Made by a program: the position numbers and the translations under genes. The notes under the pieces were generated by a model, which made no database searches, was not told where the DNA came from, and worked only from the letters and a program-made list of their open reading frames with translations. From Telopea speciosissima (Eukaryota > Streptophyta > Magnoliopsida > Proteales > Proteaceae): 64,000 bases of DNA. This document shows, piece by piece, positions 32,675 to 44,607 of the stretch. Location of the stretch: NCBI RefSeq assembly GCF_018873765.1, contig NC_057918.1, forward strand, positions 62,746,871 through 62,810,870, written 5' to 3'. The stretch's first letter is position 1. The number at the start of each line of letters is the position of its first letter.

Positions 32675-35600
32675 ATGCCTGGGGAGGACGACCTCTCTTC
32701 CGCCACCTCTCTTGGCATCGTTTCTTCACCTAATGCACTACCCTCCTTTCATCATGCACACCACTACCTCTCCTTGAGACTGAGCTCTACCAATTTCCTC
32801 TTCTAGCAAACTCAAATTGAACCATTCTTGGATGGATAGAACCTCTTAGGTTACATCGATGGCACCTTCCCTTGTCCGACGGACTCCACTGCTGCTACTA
32901 CCTGGCATCGCCAGGACTCTCTTATTCATAGTCTTCTTATTTCCTCCATCACTGAGGAGGAGTTTCCCCTTGTTCTTGGGAAAACCACAAGCCAAGCCAT
33001 CTGGCAGTCGTTGTGTACTGCCTTCTCTTCTCCTTCAGAGAGTCGTCTCATGTCTCTCACTATGGCGATGCATGACCTCACCCAAAAGCTGGATGAATTG
33101 GTCTCTCAGTTTCTTCAACGTGCAAAGACGATCTTTGGTGAGCTCAGTGCTGTCGGGCACCCTCTGCGCCCCATTGCTTTCAACTTGCATGTTTTTCCAG
33201 GTCTCAAGCCTGATTTTTGCTCCATGGTGGACTCTCTCCTCACCCGGCCTGATGCAATTCCATATGATGATCTCCATGCTATGTTGTTGAGTCATGAATT
33301 TCTTCATGGCTCATCTTTGAAGAAGTTGACATTGGCCGACTCTCCTGCATCTGACACCTCTCCGACAGCCAACATTGTGCAGCGCTCTTCCCCCTCTTCT
33401 GCACCCGGTTCTTCAGAGCCCAATCGTGGTGGTAGAGGATTCCGTGGAAGGGGCCGCAGCGGTCGGGGACGTGGTGGTTTCCCTACTAGTCAGTCTTATG
33501 GCCGCTTCTACTATACCTACTGTGGCCGCACGAACCATTCCATTAAACGATGCTTTCTTCACCTCAAGTAGGGCTTTCAATAGGCGGCTCCATAGTACAA
33601 TCCATCCCATTAACCCTTAGCCTACTACACCTACCCGTCCTCCCCTTATGCGTCCTCACACCCGTCACCCTCTCAACCATCCCTACTCCCTACCCCTCCA
33701 CACCCGTCACCCCTACCCTGGTACCCGGACACTGGTGCTTCCCACCATGTTACCCCAGATCTATAGGCTTTATCCTAATATGATGACTACACTAGTCCAG
33801 ATCAGTTACAGGTTGGCAATGGTAAGGGCTTACCAATTTCTCATCTTGGTTCCGTAATTCTCTCTTCTCCTTCTTCTAAGTCTTTTTATTTAAATAATGT
33901 GCTTCATGTCCCTTCCATTAACAAACAATTTCTCTTAGTTCATCAATTTACTCGTGACAATCACGTATTTTTTGAATTTCATCCATCTCACTTTCTTGTG
34001 AAGGATCAGGTCACCAAGTCAACACTCTCTCCGGAGCGAGTAACAGTGGACTTTATGAACTCAATTCCTCTCCTCCATCTGCTAATGCTGCTGTCCGTAC
34101 TTCCTTGGATCTTTGGCATCATCGATTGGGGCACCCTCATGAGCGCTTACTGTGGCATATGATCACCATTAATAAATTACCTAGTTTTTCTTCCCATCTT
34201 AGTAATTTATATTCTTCTTGTCAATTGGATAAATCCCGTCGTTTAACTTTGCATACAACTTTTAGTAAAAGTCTCTTCCCTTTGGATCTTATTTTTAGTG
34301 ATGTTTGGGGCCTTCACCTACCCCTACTCTTGATGGACATCGTTTTTATGTTATTTTCATTGATGATAATACAAAATTTATTTGGTACTACCCTCTTGTG
34401 CGTAAGTCCTAGGTTTTCTTTGTTTTTACCAGTTGTAAACCTCTTGTGGAACGACAATTTGGTAGGAAAATAAAATCGGTTCAGACGGATTGGGGTGGTG
34501 AATTTCGCATCCTCCCTAACTTTTTTCAAAAAATTGGCATTATTCACCATTTATCTGCACCTCACACCATTGAATAACAAGGGTTCCCAGACATTTTTGG
34601 CACTTTGCCTTTGAAACTACTCTCTACCTAATTAACAGGATGCCCTCTTTGGTCTCTCTAGGTATCTCTCCTTTCCAATTGGTTTTTCATCAAAGCTCAG
34701 ACTATAGTTTCCTTAGGGTTTTTGGGTGCTTGTGTTTTCCATATCTTAAGACCATATAACAAACATAAAATGGATTTTCGTTCATCTCCCTGTGTTTTCT
34801 TAGGCTACAGTACGCTTCATAAGGGTTACAGGTGCCTCAATCTGCAAAGCAATTGTTTACTCATTGCTTGCCAGGTGCGTTTTGATGAAGAGCAGTTTCC
34901 TTTCTCCAAATCCATTCTTGGATCTCCACCTGTTCCTCACTCTCCTTCTCATGCTTTCGCCTCTACTCCCCTGATGTTCCTCCTCCTTCTCCCCCTATCC
35001 TTCCCATGCCCTTACCGGCCAACCCTTATGTCTCACCAGTGCCGTCCTCACCACCCTTATCTCCCCTTCTCACCTCTCCATTACCGTTGGTCTCCCCATT
35101 ACCGTCGGCCTCCCCCTCTCCCATCCCCTATGACCTGCCACCAACCCTCTCCCCTTCGCCGATCTCCCCTCCCTTACGTACCCGGCCCCTTAGTGACCTC
35201 TACCACACTTCTTCTCCTCCTACCCCACCCCAACCGACCACCACCTCTATTCACCCTATGACACTTCGCCATCACCCCAATCAACCTCATGCCCACTCTA
35301 CTGACATTATTACTGTGGAGCCTACTTGTTTTTCACAGGCCTCTAAGGTACCCGAATGGAGATCAGCGATGGCAAAGGAATTTAATGCGTTGGTTCGTAA
35401 TGGCACATGGTCCCTTGTTCCAAGGACCCCTGATATGAATTTGGTCGACTGTAAGTGGGTGTACCGTATTAAACGTAAGGCAAATGGCTCTCTTAAGCGC
35501 TACAAGGCTCGCTTGGTGGCTATGGGCTTTCACCAATAATGTGGGATTGATTACAGTGAGACATTTAGTCCTGTGGTTAAACCAACTACAATCCGTTGTG

Positions 35601-36848
35601 TGTTGTCTATTGCGGTTTCTCAGGGTTGGCTAGTTAGGCAACTGGATGTTCACAATGCCTTCCTGCATGGCTTGTTACGGGAGGAGGTATTTATGTCACA
35701 ACCCCAGGGTTTTGTTGATTCTAATCATCCTTCTCATGTCTACAGACTTCATCACTCGTTATATGGCCTTAAACAGACTCCTCGAGCATGGTTTCATCAT
35801 CTATCCACGTTCTTCACTCAACTTGACTTTATTGGTTCAAAGACAGACACCTCTTTATTTATCCGACGCACTGGCTCTCATGTCTGCTATGTACTGGTCT
35901 ATGTGGATGACATCCTCGTGACTAGTAGTGATGCTTCTGTTGTCCCTACCCTTCTGCAAAAATTATCGGGCGAGTTCTCCATTAAGGACCTTAGTCCTCT
36001 ACATTTTTTCTTAAGGATTGAAGCTAAACCTCACAGTCGTGGTCTTTTATTGACTCAGTCCCGTTACATCTCTGATCTCTTACGGCGTACCGGTATGGTT
36101 GATTGTAAACCGGTCAAGATGCCTATGTTCACAATTAAGGATTCGAACTCAGGGGATGCTCTCTATGACAACCCAACAGAATATAGGTCTGTTGTTGGGG
36201 CCTTACAATCATTACTCTCACACGCCCAGACGTGGCATTCGTTGTTAATCGAGCCTGTCAGTATATGCATGTACCCTCCATCAATCATTGGCAGCTTGTC
36301 AAGCGCATTCTACGCTACCTCAAGAGTACTCATAATCATGGTCTTCTATTGGTGCGTTCCCTCTCTCATCGCCTACAAGCCTTCACGAATGCTGATTGGG
36401 TAGGCGATGGTACTGATCGCAAATCCACAGGTGGTTTTACAATTTTCCTTGGGCCAAATCTTGTCTCCTGGACATCGCGGAAGCAACGAACAGTTGCATG
36501 TCCACAGAAGCCGAATACAAGGCTTTGGCCAATGCTTTTGCGGAATTGATCTGGTTAGAATCTCTATTTTTGGAACTCGGCTTCCCTCTTCATGGATCAC
36601 CCATGTTATGGTGCGATAATATAGGCGCCACTTATCTCTCCACCAATCCGGTGTTTCATGCTCGCACAAAACACGTTGAGGTTGACTTCCACTTTGTTCG
36701 TGATCATGTGGCCAAGAAATAGCTTCAAGTTCAATTCATCTCCACTCATGATCAATTGGCCGACATGTTTACCAAGGTTCTCTCCACCGCTCGTTTTGAA
36801 TTCTTGCGAGACAAGTTGAAGATTCGATTGCTCGATTCTCCACCTTGA
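32675..36848 (+). pseudogene. Copia element 2 gag-pol remnant
   Basis: Gag starts MPGEDDLSS at 32675 and is hit by TAG at about 32804 and 32837. The zinc knuckle at about 33510-33552 reads YYTYCGRTNHSIKRC, so its first cysteine is now Tyr. The protease site WYPDTGASHHVT is near 33719. Integrase starts LWHHRLGHPHER near 34108. About 60 nt is missing after HLSAPHTIE near 34570, where the catalytic region should continue. RT blocks are WVYRIKRKANGSLKRYKARL, a TAA after KGFHQ at 35537, [25 protein letters not shown] and YVDDILVTS. RNase H has [14 protein letters not shown] and [12 protein letters not shown], with a TAG at 36720 after HVAKK. The stop is at 36846-36848. Confidence 0.88.
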
Positions 36849-36853
36849 GGGGG

Positions 36854-37129
36854 TGTATTGAGGATATGATTCCCTCTCTCCATGTACAACCCTTCTTCTA
36901 TTTTAGGTAATAATCTATTTCACATGTGTAAAATATGATCACATGTGTTACTGATTTATCTTAGAATAGAAGTCTCTCCACAATCTTGGTTAAGATGTCA
37001 ATTTATTATTCTATGTAATCTTTGTAATCTTTGTAATCTTTGTTTCCTTGTTTACTTCCATCTCTTGTAATCTGTATTTAATACTCCTTTATTGAGGAAT
37101 CACAACTAAGGAATAATATTGCATTTACA
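36854..37129 (+). repeat. 3' LTR of copia element 2
   Basis: Starts within TGTATTGAGG (the LTR proper is best read from TATTGAGG at 36856) and ends GCATTTACA at 37129, followed by the target copy ACGAG. An extra TTTGTAATC unit separates it from the 5' LTR. Confidence 0.88.
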
Positions 37130-37724
37130 ACGAGAAATCTATTTGATGAGATGCCGGATAGGAACTCCTCCTCATGGAATTTCATGATTTCTCGCTATTA
37201 CAAGTTGGGTGATATCCTTTCTGCCCGTTTGATCTTTGATTACAATTTTATGGAATGGGCGATGATTGATGGGTATTGTAAGATGGACGACCTGAAAAAA
37301 GATTGGGACTTGTTTGATCGGATGGGGTCTGCAATGAACTCTCACTTGGAATACTATGATCTCAGGGTCTGTTCAACATGGTGAATTTGGTAGAGCAAGT
37401 TCCACATTTTAGCAAATGCAGGAGCAAAATGTGAAACCTACTGAGGTAACCATGGTCAGCTTATTACCTGCTTGTGCTCATCTAGGTGCCTTAGATATTG
37501 GTAAATGGATTCATGCCTATATTAGACAACAAAACTTAAGAACTGATGTTGTTTTCGGCAATGCTCTTATAGAAATGTATGACAAATGTGGGAGTATAGA
37601 GGCTGCTTTTGATGTCTTCCATGGGCTACCCACCTAACCCTGAAGAATATCTTTTGCTGGAACTCAATCATTGTAGGACTAGGTATGCATGGCTATGGTT
37701 ATGAAGCTATAAATGCTTTTGTTG
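37130..37724 (+). pseudogene. PPR-DYW protein pseudogene, segment 2 (middle)
   Basis: Continues segment 1 after copia element 2. PPR blocks in order: RNLFDEMPDRNSSSWNFMIS, YKLGDILSARLIFD, AMIDGYCKMDDLKKDWDLFD, then the long S/L motif MQEQNVKPTEVTMVSLLPAC...LGALDIGKWIHAYIRQQN, NALIEMYDKCGSIEAAFDVF, and a block ending YEAINAFV. In-frame losses (around 37245, near 37350-37410) and a frameshift at about 37636 (TAACCC after GLPT) disable it. The end is the TGTTG target copy (37720-37724) of copia element 3. Confidence 0.9.
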
Positions 37725-38041
37725 TATTAGAGTGAATAATATTCCCTTAGTATATTCATGAATCCCATAGGGATATATATATAAGGAACACAATGAGATT
37801 CTAGATCTCTTAAACAAGGAAACCCAATATTGGGTGATACAAAGAGATACAAAGCTATAACCACCATAGCCGATCAATATTTGGTTGCCATAGATAGAGC
37901 AGTCCATATCACATGTAAATCACATGTGATAATTGACCAACCAATCAATATTTGGTTGCCATAGATAGAGCAGGCCATATCACATGTGATAATAGACTGA
38001 GAAAGGAAGGTGGATCATCTCTAGTGATCCTTCTCTTAATA
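37725..38041 (-). repeat. 3' LTR of copia element 3
   Basis: 317 bp. It is longer than its partner because CAATATTTGGTTGCCATAGA with its flank is duplicated (37877 and 37946). Each unit includes a CACATGTGAT motif. Confidence 0.9.
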
Positions 38042-38048
38042 CACCCCC

Positions 38049-41000
38049 TCAAAGTGGAGAATTGGGCAACCGAATCTTCAGCTTGTCACGTAGACTCTCA
38101 AAAATGGGAGTTGGCCAGCGGTTTTGTCAGTGTGTCAGCGAGCTGATCTTGAGAAGAGATAAACTGGACTTGTAACTGCTTTTTGGTGACCCGATCATGA
38201 ACAAAATGGAAGTCGATTCAACATGCTTTGTCCTGGCATGAAATACTACGTTGGCGGACAAATATGTGGCACCCAAGTTGTCACACCAGAGAATAGGTGT
38301 GCCAGATAACGGATGACCAAGTTCAGTAAGTAGCGATTCCAGCCAAATCAACTCAGCCGAGGCTGCTAGAGCCTTGTATTCGGCCTCTGTGGAAGAACGA
38401 GCTACAGTGCGTTGCTTGTGAGAGACCCAAGAAATAAGATTTGGCCCAAGAAAGATTGTGAAACCATTGGTAGATTCTCGATCAGACCCATCACTGGCCC
38501 AGTCAGCATCAGTAAATGCCTGCAAAGAGCGGGATGGAGAACGTTCAATAAGCAAGCCAGCAAAGTTTGTGCTTTTCAAATATCGAAGAATACACTTGGC
38601 CAATTGCCAATGCTCCTCAGTTGGAGAATGCATGAACTGATATACACGATTAACCGTAAAAGAGACAATCGAACGAGTAAGTGTTACATATTGTAGGGTA
38701 CCCACGACTGACCGATACTGGGTTGGATCTGACATTAGTGCACCCCTTGAATCAGAGAATTTGGTAGTAGTAGCCATGGGAGTTTTCACCGGTTTGCAGT
38801 CAACCATTCCAGTACGCTTTAACAGATCCGAAATGTAGCAGGACTATGATAGCAGAATGCCCTTTGAATGACGAGTTACCTCAACACCCAAGAAAAAGTG
38901 CAGATCGCCAAGGTCTTTGATGGAGAATTCACTGGACAGTTGGTGCAACAGAGAAGAGATCTTGGATGAGTCATTTTCAGTCACAATAATGTCATCCACA
39001 TAAATAAGAATGTAATAGACATGGCCACCAAAATAGTGAATAAACAAAGATGTGTCCGTTTTGGATCTATGAAAACCCAATCCAATCAAAAACTCAGACA
39101 AGCGATGAAACCAAGCACGGGGTGCCTGTTTGAGGCCATATAGCGAGCGATGCAGCCTGCAAACATGATTTGGAAATGAAGGATCAGTAAAACCTTATGG
39201 TTGGGACATATACACCTCCTCGTCCAACACACCATGAAGGAATGCATTCTGAACATCTAATTGGCGGATGGGCCAGGCTTGTGAAATCGGGATGGAGAGA
39301 ACACATCAAATTGTAGTGGGCTTCACCACCGGACTGAAACTCTCACCATAATCTAACCCAAGTTGTTGGTGAAACCCTTTTGCCACAAGTCGCACTTTGT
39401 AGCGCTTAAGAGACCCATCAGCTTTCCGTTTAATCTGGTAAACCCATTTGTTTCCAATGAGATTCATAGTGCTTGTGCAAGGAACAAGAGACCATGTACC
39501 GTTTTGAATCAAAGCATTGAACTCATCTACCATTGGTGTACGCCACTCTGTAATTTTATTAGCCTGCGAAAAAGAAGTAGGTTCAGTAGCAGCTGTAGTG
39601 GTAGTATGTGCATGTGGGAACCGGGCATGGGAATGAAGCCGCATTTGGTGCAAGGACTGTGCAGGTTGTGGCGGTGGGGAGGGTTCCATGGGTGATGGTT
39701 CAGTGTAGAGGACAAGGACCGGTCTAGTGCACAAAGGTGGTGATTGGGATAAAGGTGGGGAAGGCACTAGGACCGGTGAGGTGGGGCTGATGGTGTTGCG
39801 GGTAGACAAGGCCGGGCTAATGGGTGTCTGGAAGGGAGAAGGAGGTATGGGAGATACTGGGGAGTTCGGTATAGGAAGTGGTAAGGGATCACGAGGCCGC
39901 ATCATTGGTACACTAGGAGAGAAAAATGGAGCCGATGCCCACGATTGTGATGGTGTGGGCAGTGGGGTAGGTGGAGTGGGTGTTGTAAAGTTGGAGAAAG
40001 GGAAGGTTGTCTCATCAAACCGAACATGACGGGCAATGATAAATTTATCCGATGTTAAATCAAGACAGCGGTAACCCATATGTGACGAACTGTAACCAAG
40101 GAAAACACACGCCGAGGAACGATAGTCCATTTTGTGACGATTAAACGGATGGAGATAAGGATAACATAGGCAGCCAAAGACTTTAAAAGAATGATAGTCA
40201 GGGAGTTTGTGAAAAACCAACTGAAATGGTGAAATCTCTAAAGAAACCAAAGAGGGCATCCTATGTATTAAATACACTACAGTCTCAAAAGCAAAATGCC
40301 AATATTTTTATGGCACAGACCCATGAGCAAGAAGGGATAGACCAGTCTCAACAATGTGTCGATGACGTCTTTCAACGGCACCTTGATGCTCATGGGTGTG
40401 TGGCACAGAGATGTGGTGTGAAATTCCAAGATTAGAGAAGTAAGTGGGGAGAGGGGAGGGGGGAGAGAGCGGTACTCACCACCCCAATCAAATTGCAAAG
40501 CCTTATTTTTTCTACCAAACAAATGTTCCACAAGGGCTTGAAATTGAGGAAAGATAACAAAAACATCAGACTTGCTTACCAAGGGATAAAACCAAATATA
40601 CTTGGTGTTATCATCCACAAAAATCACATAATACTAGTGTGCAAAAATAGAAGTTGTGGGCGAAGGGCCCCAAACATCACTATAGATTAAATCTAAAGGA
40701 AATAAGCTTCTACTAGGAGTTGCAGGAAGAGAAAGGTGATAGGCTTTGCCCAGTTGGCAAGCCTTACAAAGTTTACTTAAAGAAGAGTTCTGAAAAGGTA
40801 AATCATTTATTTTAAGCATAGTTTTGAGAAGATGCTCATGTGGATGCCCAAGACGATGATGCCAAATATCAATGGTACTACAGACAGCAGTGGGTGGAGT
40901 CTTGGGATTTAATTCATATAGGCCACCTCTACTCGGACTGGAAAGCAGCGTTTCCTTGGTTACCTGATCCATCACAAGAAAATGGGATGGGTGGAATTCA

Positions 41001-42349
41001 AAGAAAACATTATTATGCTTCAAAATTTGTTGAACAGAAAGAAGAGACTTAGAGATAGAAGGAACATGTAAAATATTGTGCAAATAAAAAGAACGAGAAG
41101 TGAAAGAAGGAATAGAGGATGAACCAATGGGTGCAATCTGTAAACCCTTACCATTACCTACGTGCAGTTGATCCGGACCATGGTATTCATCATATTGAGA
41201 AAAGGATTGAATGTCAAGGGTGACATGGTCCGAGGCACCAGTGTTAGGGTACCATGGGAGATCAGTAGATGGGTGTGGGGTTGGTAAAAGAGGAGGGTTC
41301 GGGTTGGGATAAGTGGGAGGGTTTGCCATAGGAGTGGGGTAGGTTGGATAGGTATAATGGGATGCAAGGCTGGACTGAGGATGGAACGGGTAAGGGGAAT
41401 TGGTGGGATAAGTAGGCTGTGAACGATAGAAACACCGATTTGTAGAATGATTCGTCCGTTTACAGATGGAGCACCAAAATCGACCATAACCTGTAGGGGG
41501 GCACCACAACCACGGCCACCACCACGGCCTCAATGGCCCCAACGTCCACCATGGCCTCCATGGGTAGGGGAAGAAGAACCGAGGGTGCCAGATGGATTGG
41601 CGCGTTGAACACTGTTGGCCGTGATTTGAGTGGCAGGGGCAACAGCATCGGTGATAGAGAGTATCGTCAGGGATATGCCATGAAGGAATTCATTACTTAA
41701 GAGCATCGCATGGAGATCATCGTAGCCTAGCGGGTCTGTTCGAGTGAGAAGGGAGGACACCATAGATTTAAATTCTGTTTTAAGACCCCGATAGATGTGA
41801 AGGTTGAAGGCACCAGGGCGTATTGGATGACCGGCAATAGAGAGTTCTTCGGCAATGGATTTAGCACACTGTAGAAAGAGAGAGACGGGTTCGTCTGGCT
41901 TCTGTGCAAGGTCAGTCAAGGCCATATTCAAAGACATCGAACGGTTCTCAGATGGAGAAGAAAATGCCATAGATAGGGTTTGCCAGATGTCACGGCTTGT
42001 ACGCTTTCCAACAATGAGAGGAAACACCTCTTCTGAAAGAGATGAAACCAGCATGCTGCGAATCAGTGAGTCTTGGCGATGCCAAGCAGCAGCTTCAAGA
42101 GGATCCTCAGGACACGGGGTGGTGACATCAACATGGCCAAACAAACTTTGGCCATCAAGAAATGGTTCGACCTGTGTTTGCCAAAAAATAAAATTCTTAG
42201 AGGTGAGCTTTTAAGGAGATATAATGGTGTGCATGATTCAAGGAGGGAGAAGAGGGAGACGATGGAGATGCTGTAAGAACAGAAGTGGCTGTGGCGGTGG
42301 GTGTGCTAAGGGGAGCACCATGAGGGGCGGTGCTATTCTCATGCTCCAT
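38049..42349 (-). pseudogene. Copia element 3 gag-pol remnant
   Basis: Gag starts MEHENSTAPHGAPL at 42349 and shifts frame near 42200. It continues FGHVDVTTPCPEDPLEAAAW and ends near 41530. The zinc knuckle CSICKRTNHSTNRC is intact. The protease site reads WYPNTGASDH: the catalytic Asp of DTG is Asn (GAC to AAC), so the protease is dead. Integrase has WHHRLGHPHEHL and, after a stop near 40633, a frame with FDWGGEYRS and then a shift. From 40277 the frame runs through MYLIHRMPSL, FGCLCYPYLH and the start of RT (KWVYQIKRKADGSLKRYK) to a stop at 39306. RT resumes with [14 protein letters not shown] and YVDDIIVTEN, stops near 38843, and RNase H has [14 protein letters not shown] and [14 protein letters not shown] before a shift near 38225. 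The end is TGA at 38049-38051. Confidence 0.9.
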
Positions 42350-42434
42350 GAACGAAGAAGAGAAGAATAAAGGAACGAAAAAAAAAAAGAAGGTTAAGAT
42401 GAGCTCGGTGGAGCTTGTCCGGCTCTTGATACCA

Positions 42435-42690
42435 TATTAGAGTGAATAATATTCCCTTAGTTTATTCATGAATCTCATAGGGATATATATACAAGGTACA
42501 CCATGAGATTGTAGATCTCTTAAACAAGAAACCCAATATTGGGTGATACAAAGAGATACAAAGCTATAACCACCACAGTTGATCAATATTTGGTTGCCAT
42601 AGATAGAGCAGTCCATATCACATGTAAATCACATGTGATAATAAACCGAGCAAGGAAGGTGGATCATCTCCAGTGATCCTTCTCTCAATA
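42435..42690 (-). repeat. 5' LTR of copia element 3
   Basis: 256 bp. On the minus strand it begins TATTGAGAGAAGGATCACTG at 42690 and ends CTCTAATA at 42435, next to the primer-binding site. Confidence 0.9.
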
Positions 42691-43548
42691 TGTTGAGATG
42701 GAAAAGGAAGGTATAAAACCAGAAGGTGTTATCTTTGTTGGGATTTTGTCTGGGTGTAGCCATTCTGGCTTGGTTTCTGAAGGTAGACTACATTTCTTTC
42801 AAATGTGTGGTTTGCAAAGTCAATCCTGGTATTGAACACTATGGCTGCATGATAGACCTCCTTGGCGGGGCTGGTTTCCTTGAAGAGGCCTTGAAACTTG
42901 TAAGGACCATGCCGACAATGCCAAACTCAGTAATGTGGGGTAGTCTGGTCCTTGCATGCCAGATTCATAAAGATACGAAAATTAGTGAGCAAGTGATACT
43001 ACATCTATTGGAGTTGGACCCTCATGATGGGGGGTAATTATGTTTTCCTTTCCAACATGTATGCATCAATGAATTATTGGGAAGATGTGGAGTCATGTAG
43101 GAGGTCACAATGTCTGAGAGAAGAATTCATAAAACTCCAGGTTGCAGCTCAATTGAGGTGGATAGTGTTTTACATGAATTCGTGGCTGGTGACACTTCAC
43201 ATCCACAATTTACAAAGATCAACGCATTTCTAGATGAGATTGCTTGGGAATTAAGAGGCCGGGTTTGGGCACAAACTTGATACAGCCTCTGTCCTGCATG
43301 ATATAGAAGAAGAGGAAAAAGAAAGCACAGTTAAATATCATAGCGAGAGGATTGCTATTGTTTTTGGGCTCATGAGCATACCATTAGGAAAATCCATTCG
43401 AGTGGTGAAGAACCTCCGAACATGCGATGATTGCCATGCCACCTTGAAGCTTATATCTAAACTATTCATGAGAGAGATAATTGTGAGGGATAAAAATTGG
43501 TTTCACTATTTTAGGGATGTATCATGTTCTTGTAAGGACTACTGGTGA
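42691..43548 (+). pseudogene. PPR-DYW protein pseudogene, segment 3 (E and DYW domains)
   Basis: Continues segment 2 exactly when copia element 3 and one TGTTG are removed (AINAFV|EMEKEGIKPEGVIFVGILSG). It then shows SGLVSEGRLHFF, a shifted NPGIEHYGCMIDLLGGAGFL, LVRTMP...VMWGSLVLACQIH, YVFLSNMYASMNYWEDV, and the E/E+ region. The DYW domain follows from about 43270, with [11 protein letters not shown] (the zinc-binding HxE), [12 protein letters not shown] (CxxC), [13 protein letters not shown], and the terminal CSCKDYW with TGA at 43546-43548. DYW is the cytidine deaminase of plant organelle editing factors. Its key residues survive, but at least four upstream frameshifts mean no full protein is possible. 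The gene had probably decayed before, or soon after, the copia insertions. Confidence 0.9.
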
Positions 43549-44605
43549 TTGGTCAAAGATTCAATGAATTCTGCCCAAGTTAAACGAGCTATAGGGTGCT
43601 GCTGCATCCAGTACCTAATCATTCATCTTGTGATTGTGCCTACAGAATTTAATGCTTTGCTTTTCTTTTAAGACCATTTCCTTCAGTAATGGGAAAGGTA
43701 TCTCTCTTTTGGAAGGGTCTTTTACTTTGGTTTTTGACCACAGGAGCATCTTGCATCTGGGGCTGTTCAGCTTGTTGTGGATCTATGGTGGAATTGTGTA
43801 TGCACAGTGTCCTGGTTGAAAATAAGATGCATTTGGAAATTGATTGTTACATTATTTTTAGGGTTCAGATGAAGGAGACATGAAAGGACCATAACCAGCT
43901 GTTTTATCTACTTACCCAAAAAAAAAAAAAAAATCAGCTGATTTGTCTGATACACTGGTAATGTCATCAAAAGGACACTATGACAAGTCAGAGGCTCTTG
44001 ACTTTGCTAAGGAAGCATTTGATTCGCTGGAAATGTTTTCTGGTATTTGTTAAACATCAATCTAAAATTGTATGAGGATTAGAAAAGAGAGAAAATGTTT
44101 TACTGAAAAGTAATATAAAAAGTTGGAAAACTACATCCATTTCGGAAATTGAGATGTTGTTCTCCCAAAATACTGATGCTATCTTGGTCTTTAGTACTCT
44201 AGGCACTTATGGAGGACTCAACCCCCATCATGTCTTGATTCTTTCTCTCATTTAGTCATGTTCAAAGTTTCTTATTGATCATGTAGAACAAAAAAAAGGC
44301 CAAATGCTGGAAAAATCTAAGATAAAAGTTATAACAAGCTGATTCTTACAATGTTGGGCAGTCCGCATTGCACCAGTGGGTTCTTGCCATGTCAACAATC
44401 ACAACCTAAACTGTAGGGTCACGATGGACCGTTCAATACCATACACACACACACACCCATACAACCCATTTCCGTTTCACGAATCCAGTTGATCCAAAAT
44501 CCTTAAAATGGATTAAATATCATTGGGTCTAAATCATTCAAAAAGTATTACAAGGCCAAATGGCCTGAAATTGTTTATCAATTCATGAGGTTACAACAAA
44601 AAAAT
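43549..44605. other. Gene-free stretch
   Basis: No gene was recognised. It contains an A-run at about 43917-43933 and a short CA microsatellite at 44442-44455 (ACACACACACAC). Confidence 0.4.
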
Positions 44606-44607
44606 AG

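Larger units (their letters stand above)
32319..37129 (+). mobile_element. Copia element 2, inserted in the PPR gene
   Basis: LTRs of about 280 bp enclose a broken copia gag-pol. The primer-binding site TGGTATACAGAGCC is at 32600-32613 and the polypurine tract CCTTGAGGGGGTG precedes the 3' LTR. The target duplication is GCGAG (32314-32318) and ACGAG (37130-37134). As in element 1, the LTR must start TATTGAGG for the duplication to match. Same orientation as the PPR gene. Confidence 0.92.
37725..42690 (-). mobile_element. Copia element 3, inserted in the PPR gene in reverse
   Basis: A full-length copia on the minus strand with LTRs at 42435-42690 (5') and 37725-38041 (3'). The primer-binding site, read on the minus strand as TGGTATCAAGAGCC, is at 42421-42434, and the polypurine tract CTTTGAGGGGGTG is at 38042-38054. 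The target duplication is a perfect TGTTG at 37720-37724 and 42691-42695. Again the LTR starts TATT, and here it also ends ATA, giving TA...TA. Gag-pol is broken. Confidence 0.93.

Noticed and set aside
34722-35261. Long Pro-rich plus-strand frame treated as a separate gene
   Set aside because: It is the integrase-to-RT linker of copia element 2, read partly in a shifted frame.
39727-40029. 100-codon plus-strand Gly-rich frame
   Set aside because: It is the reverse-strand shadow of the Pro/Ser/Thr-rich linker between integrase and RT in copia element 3.
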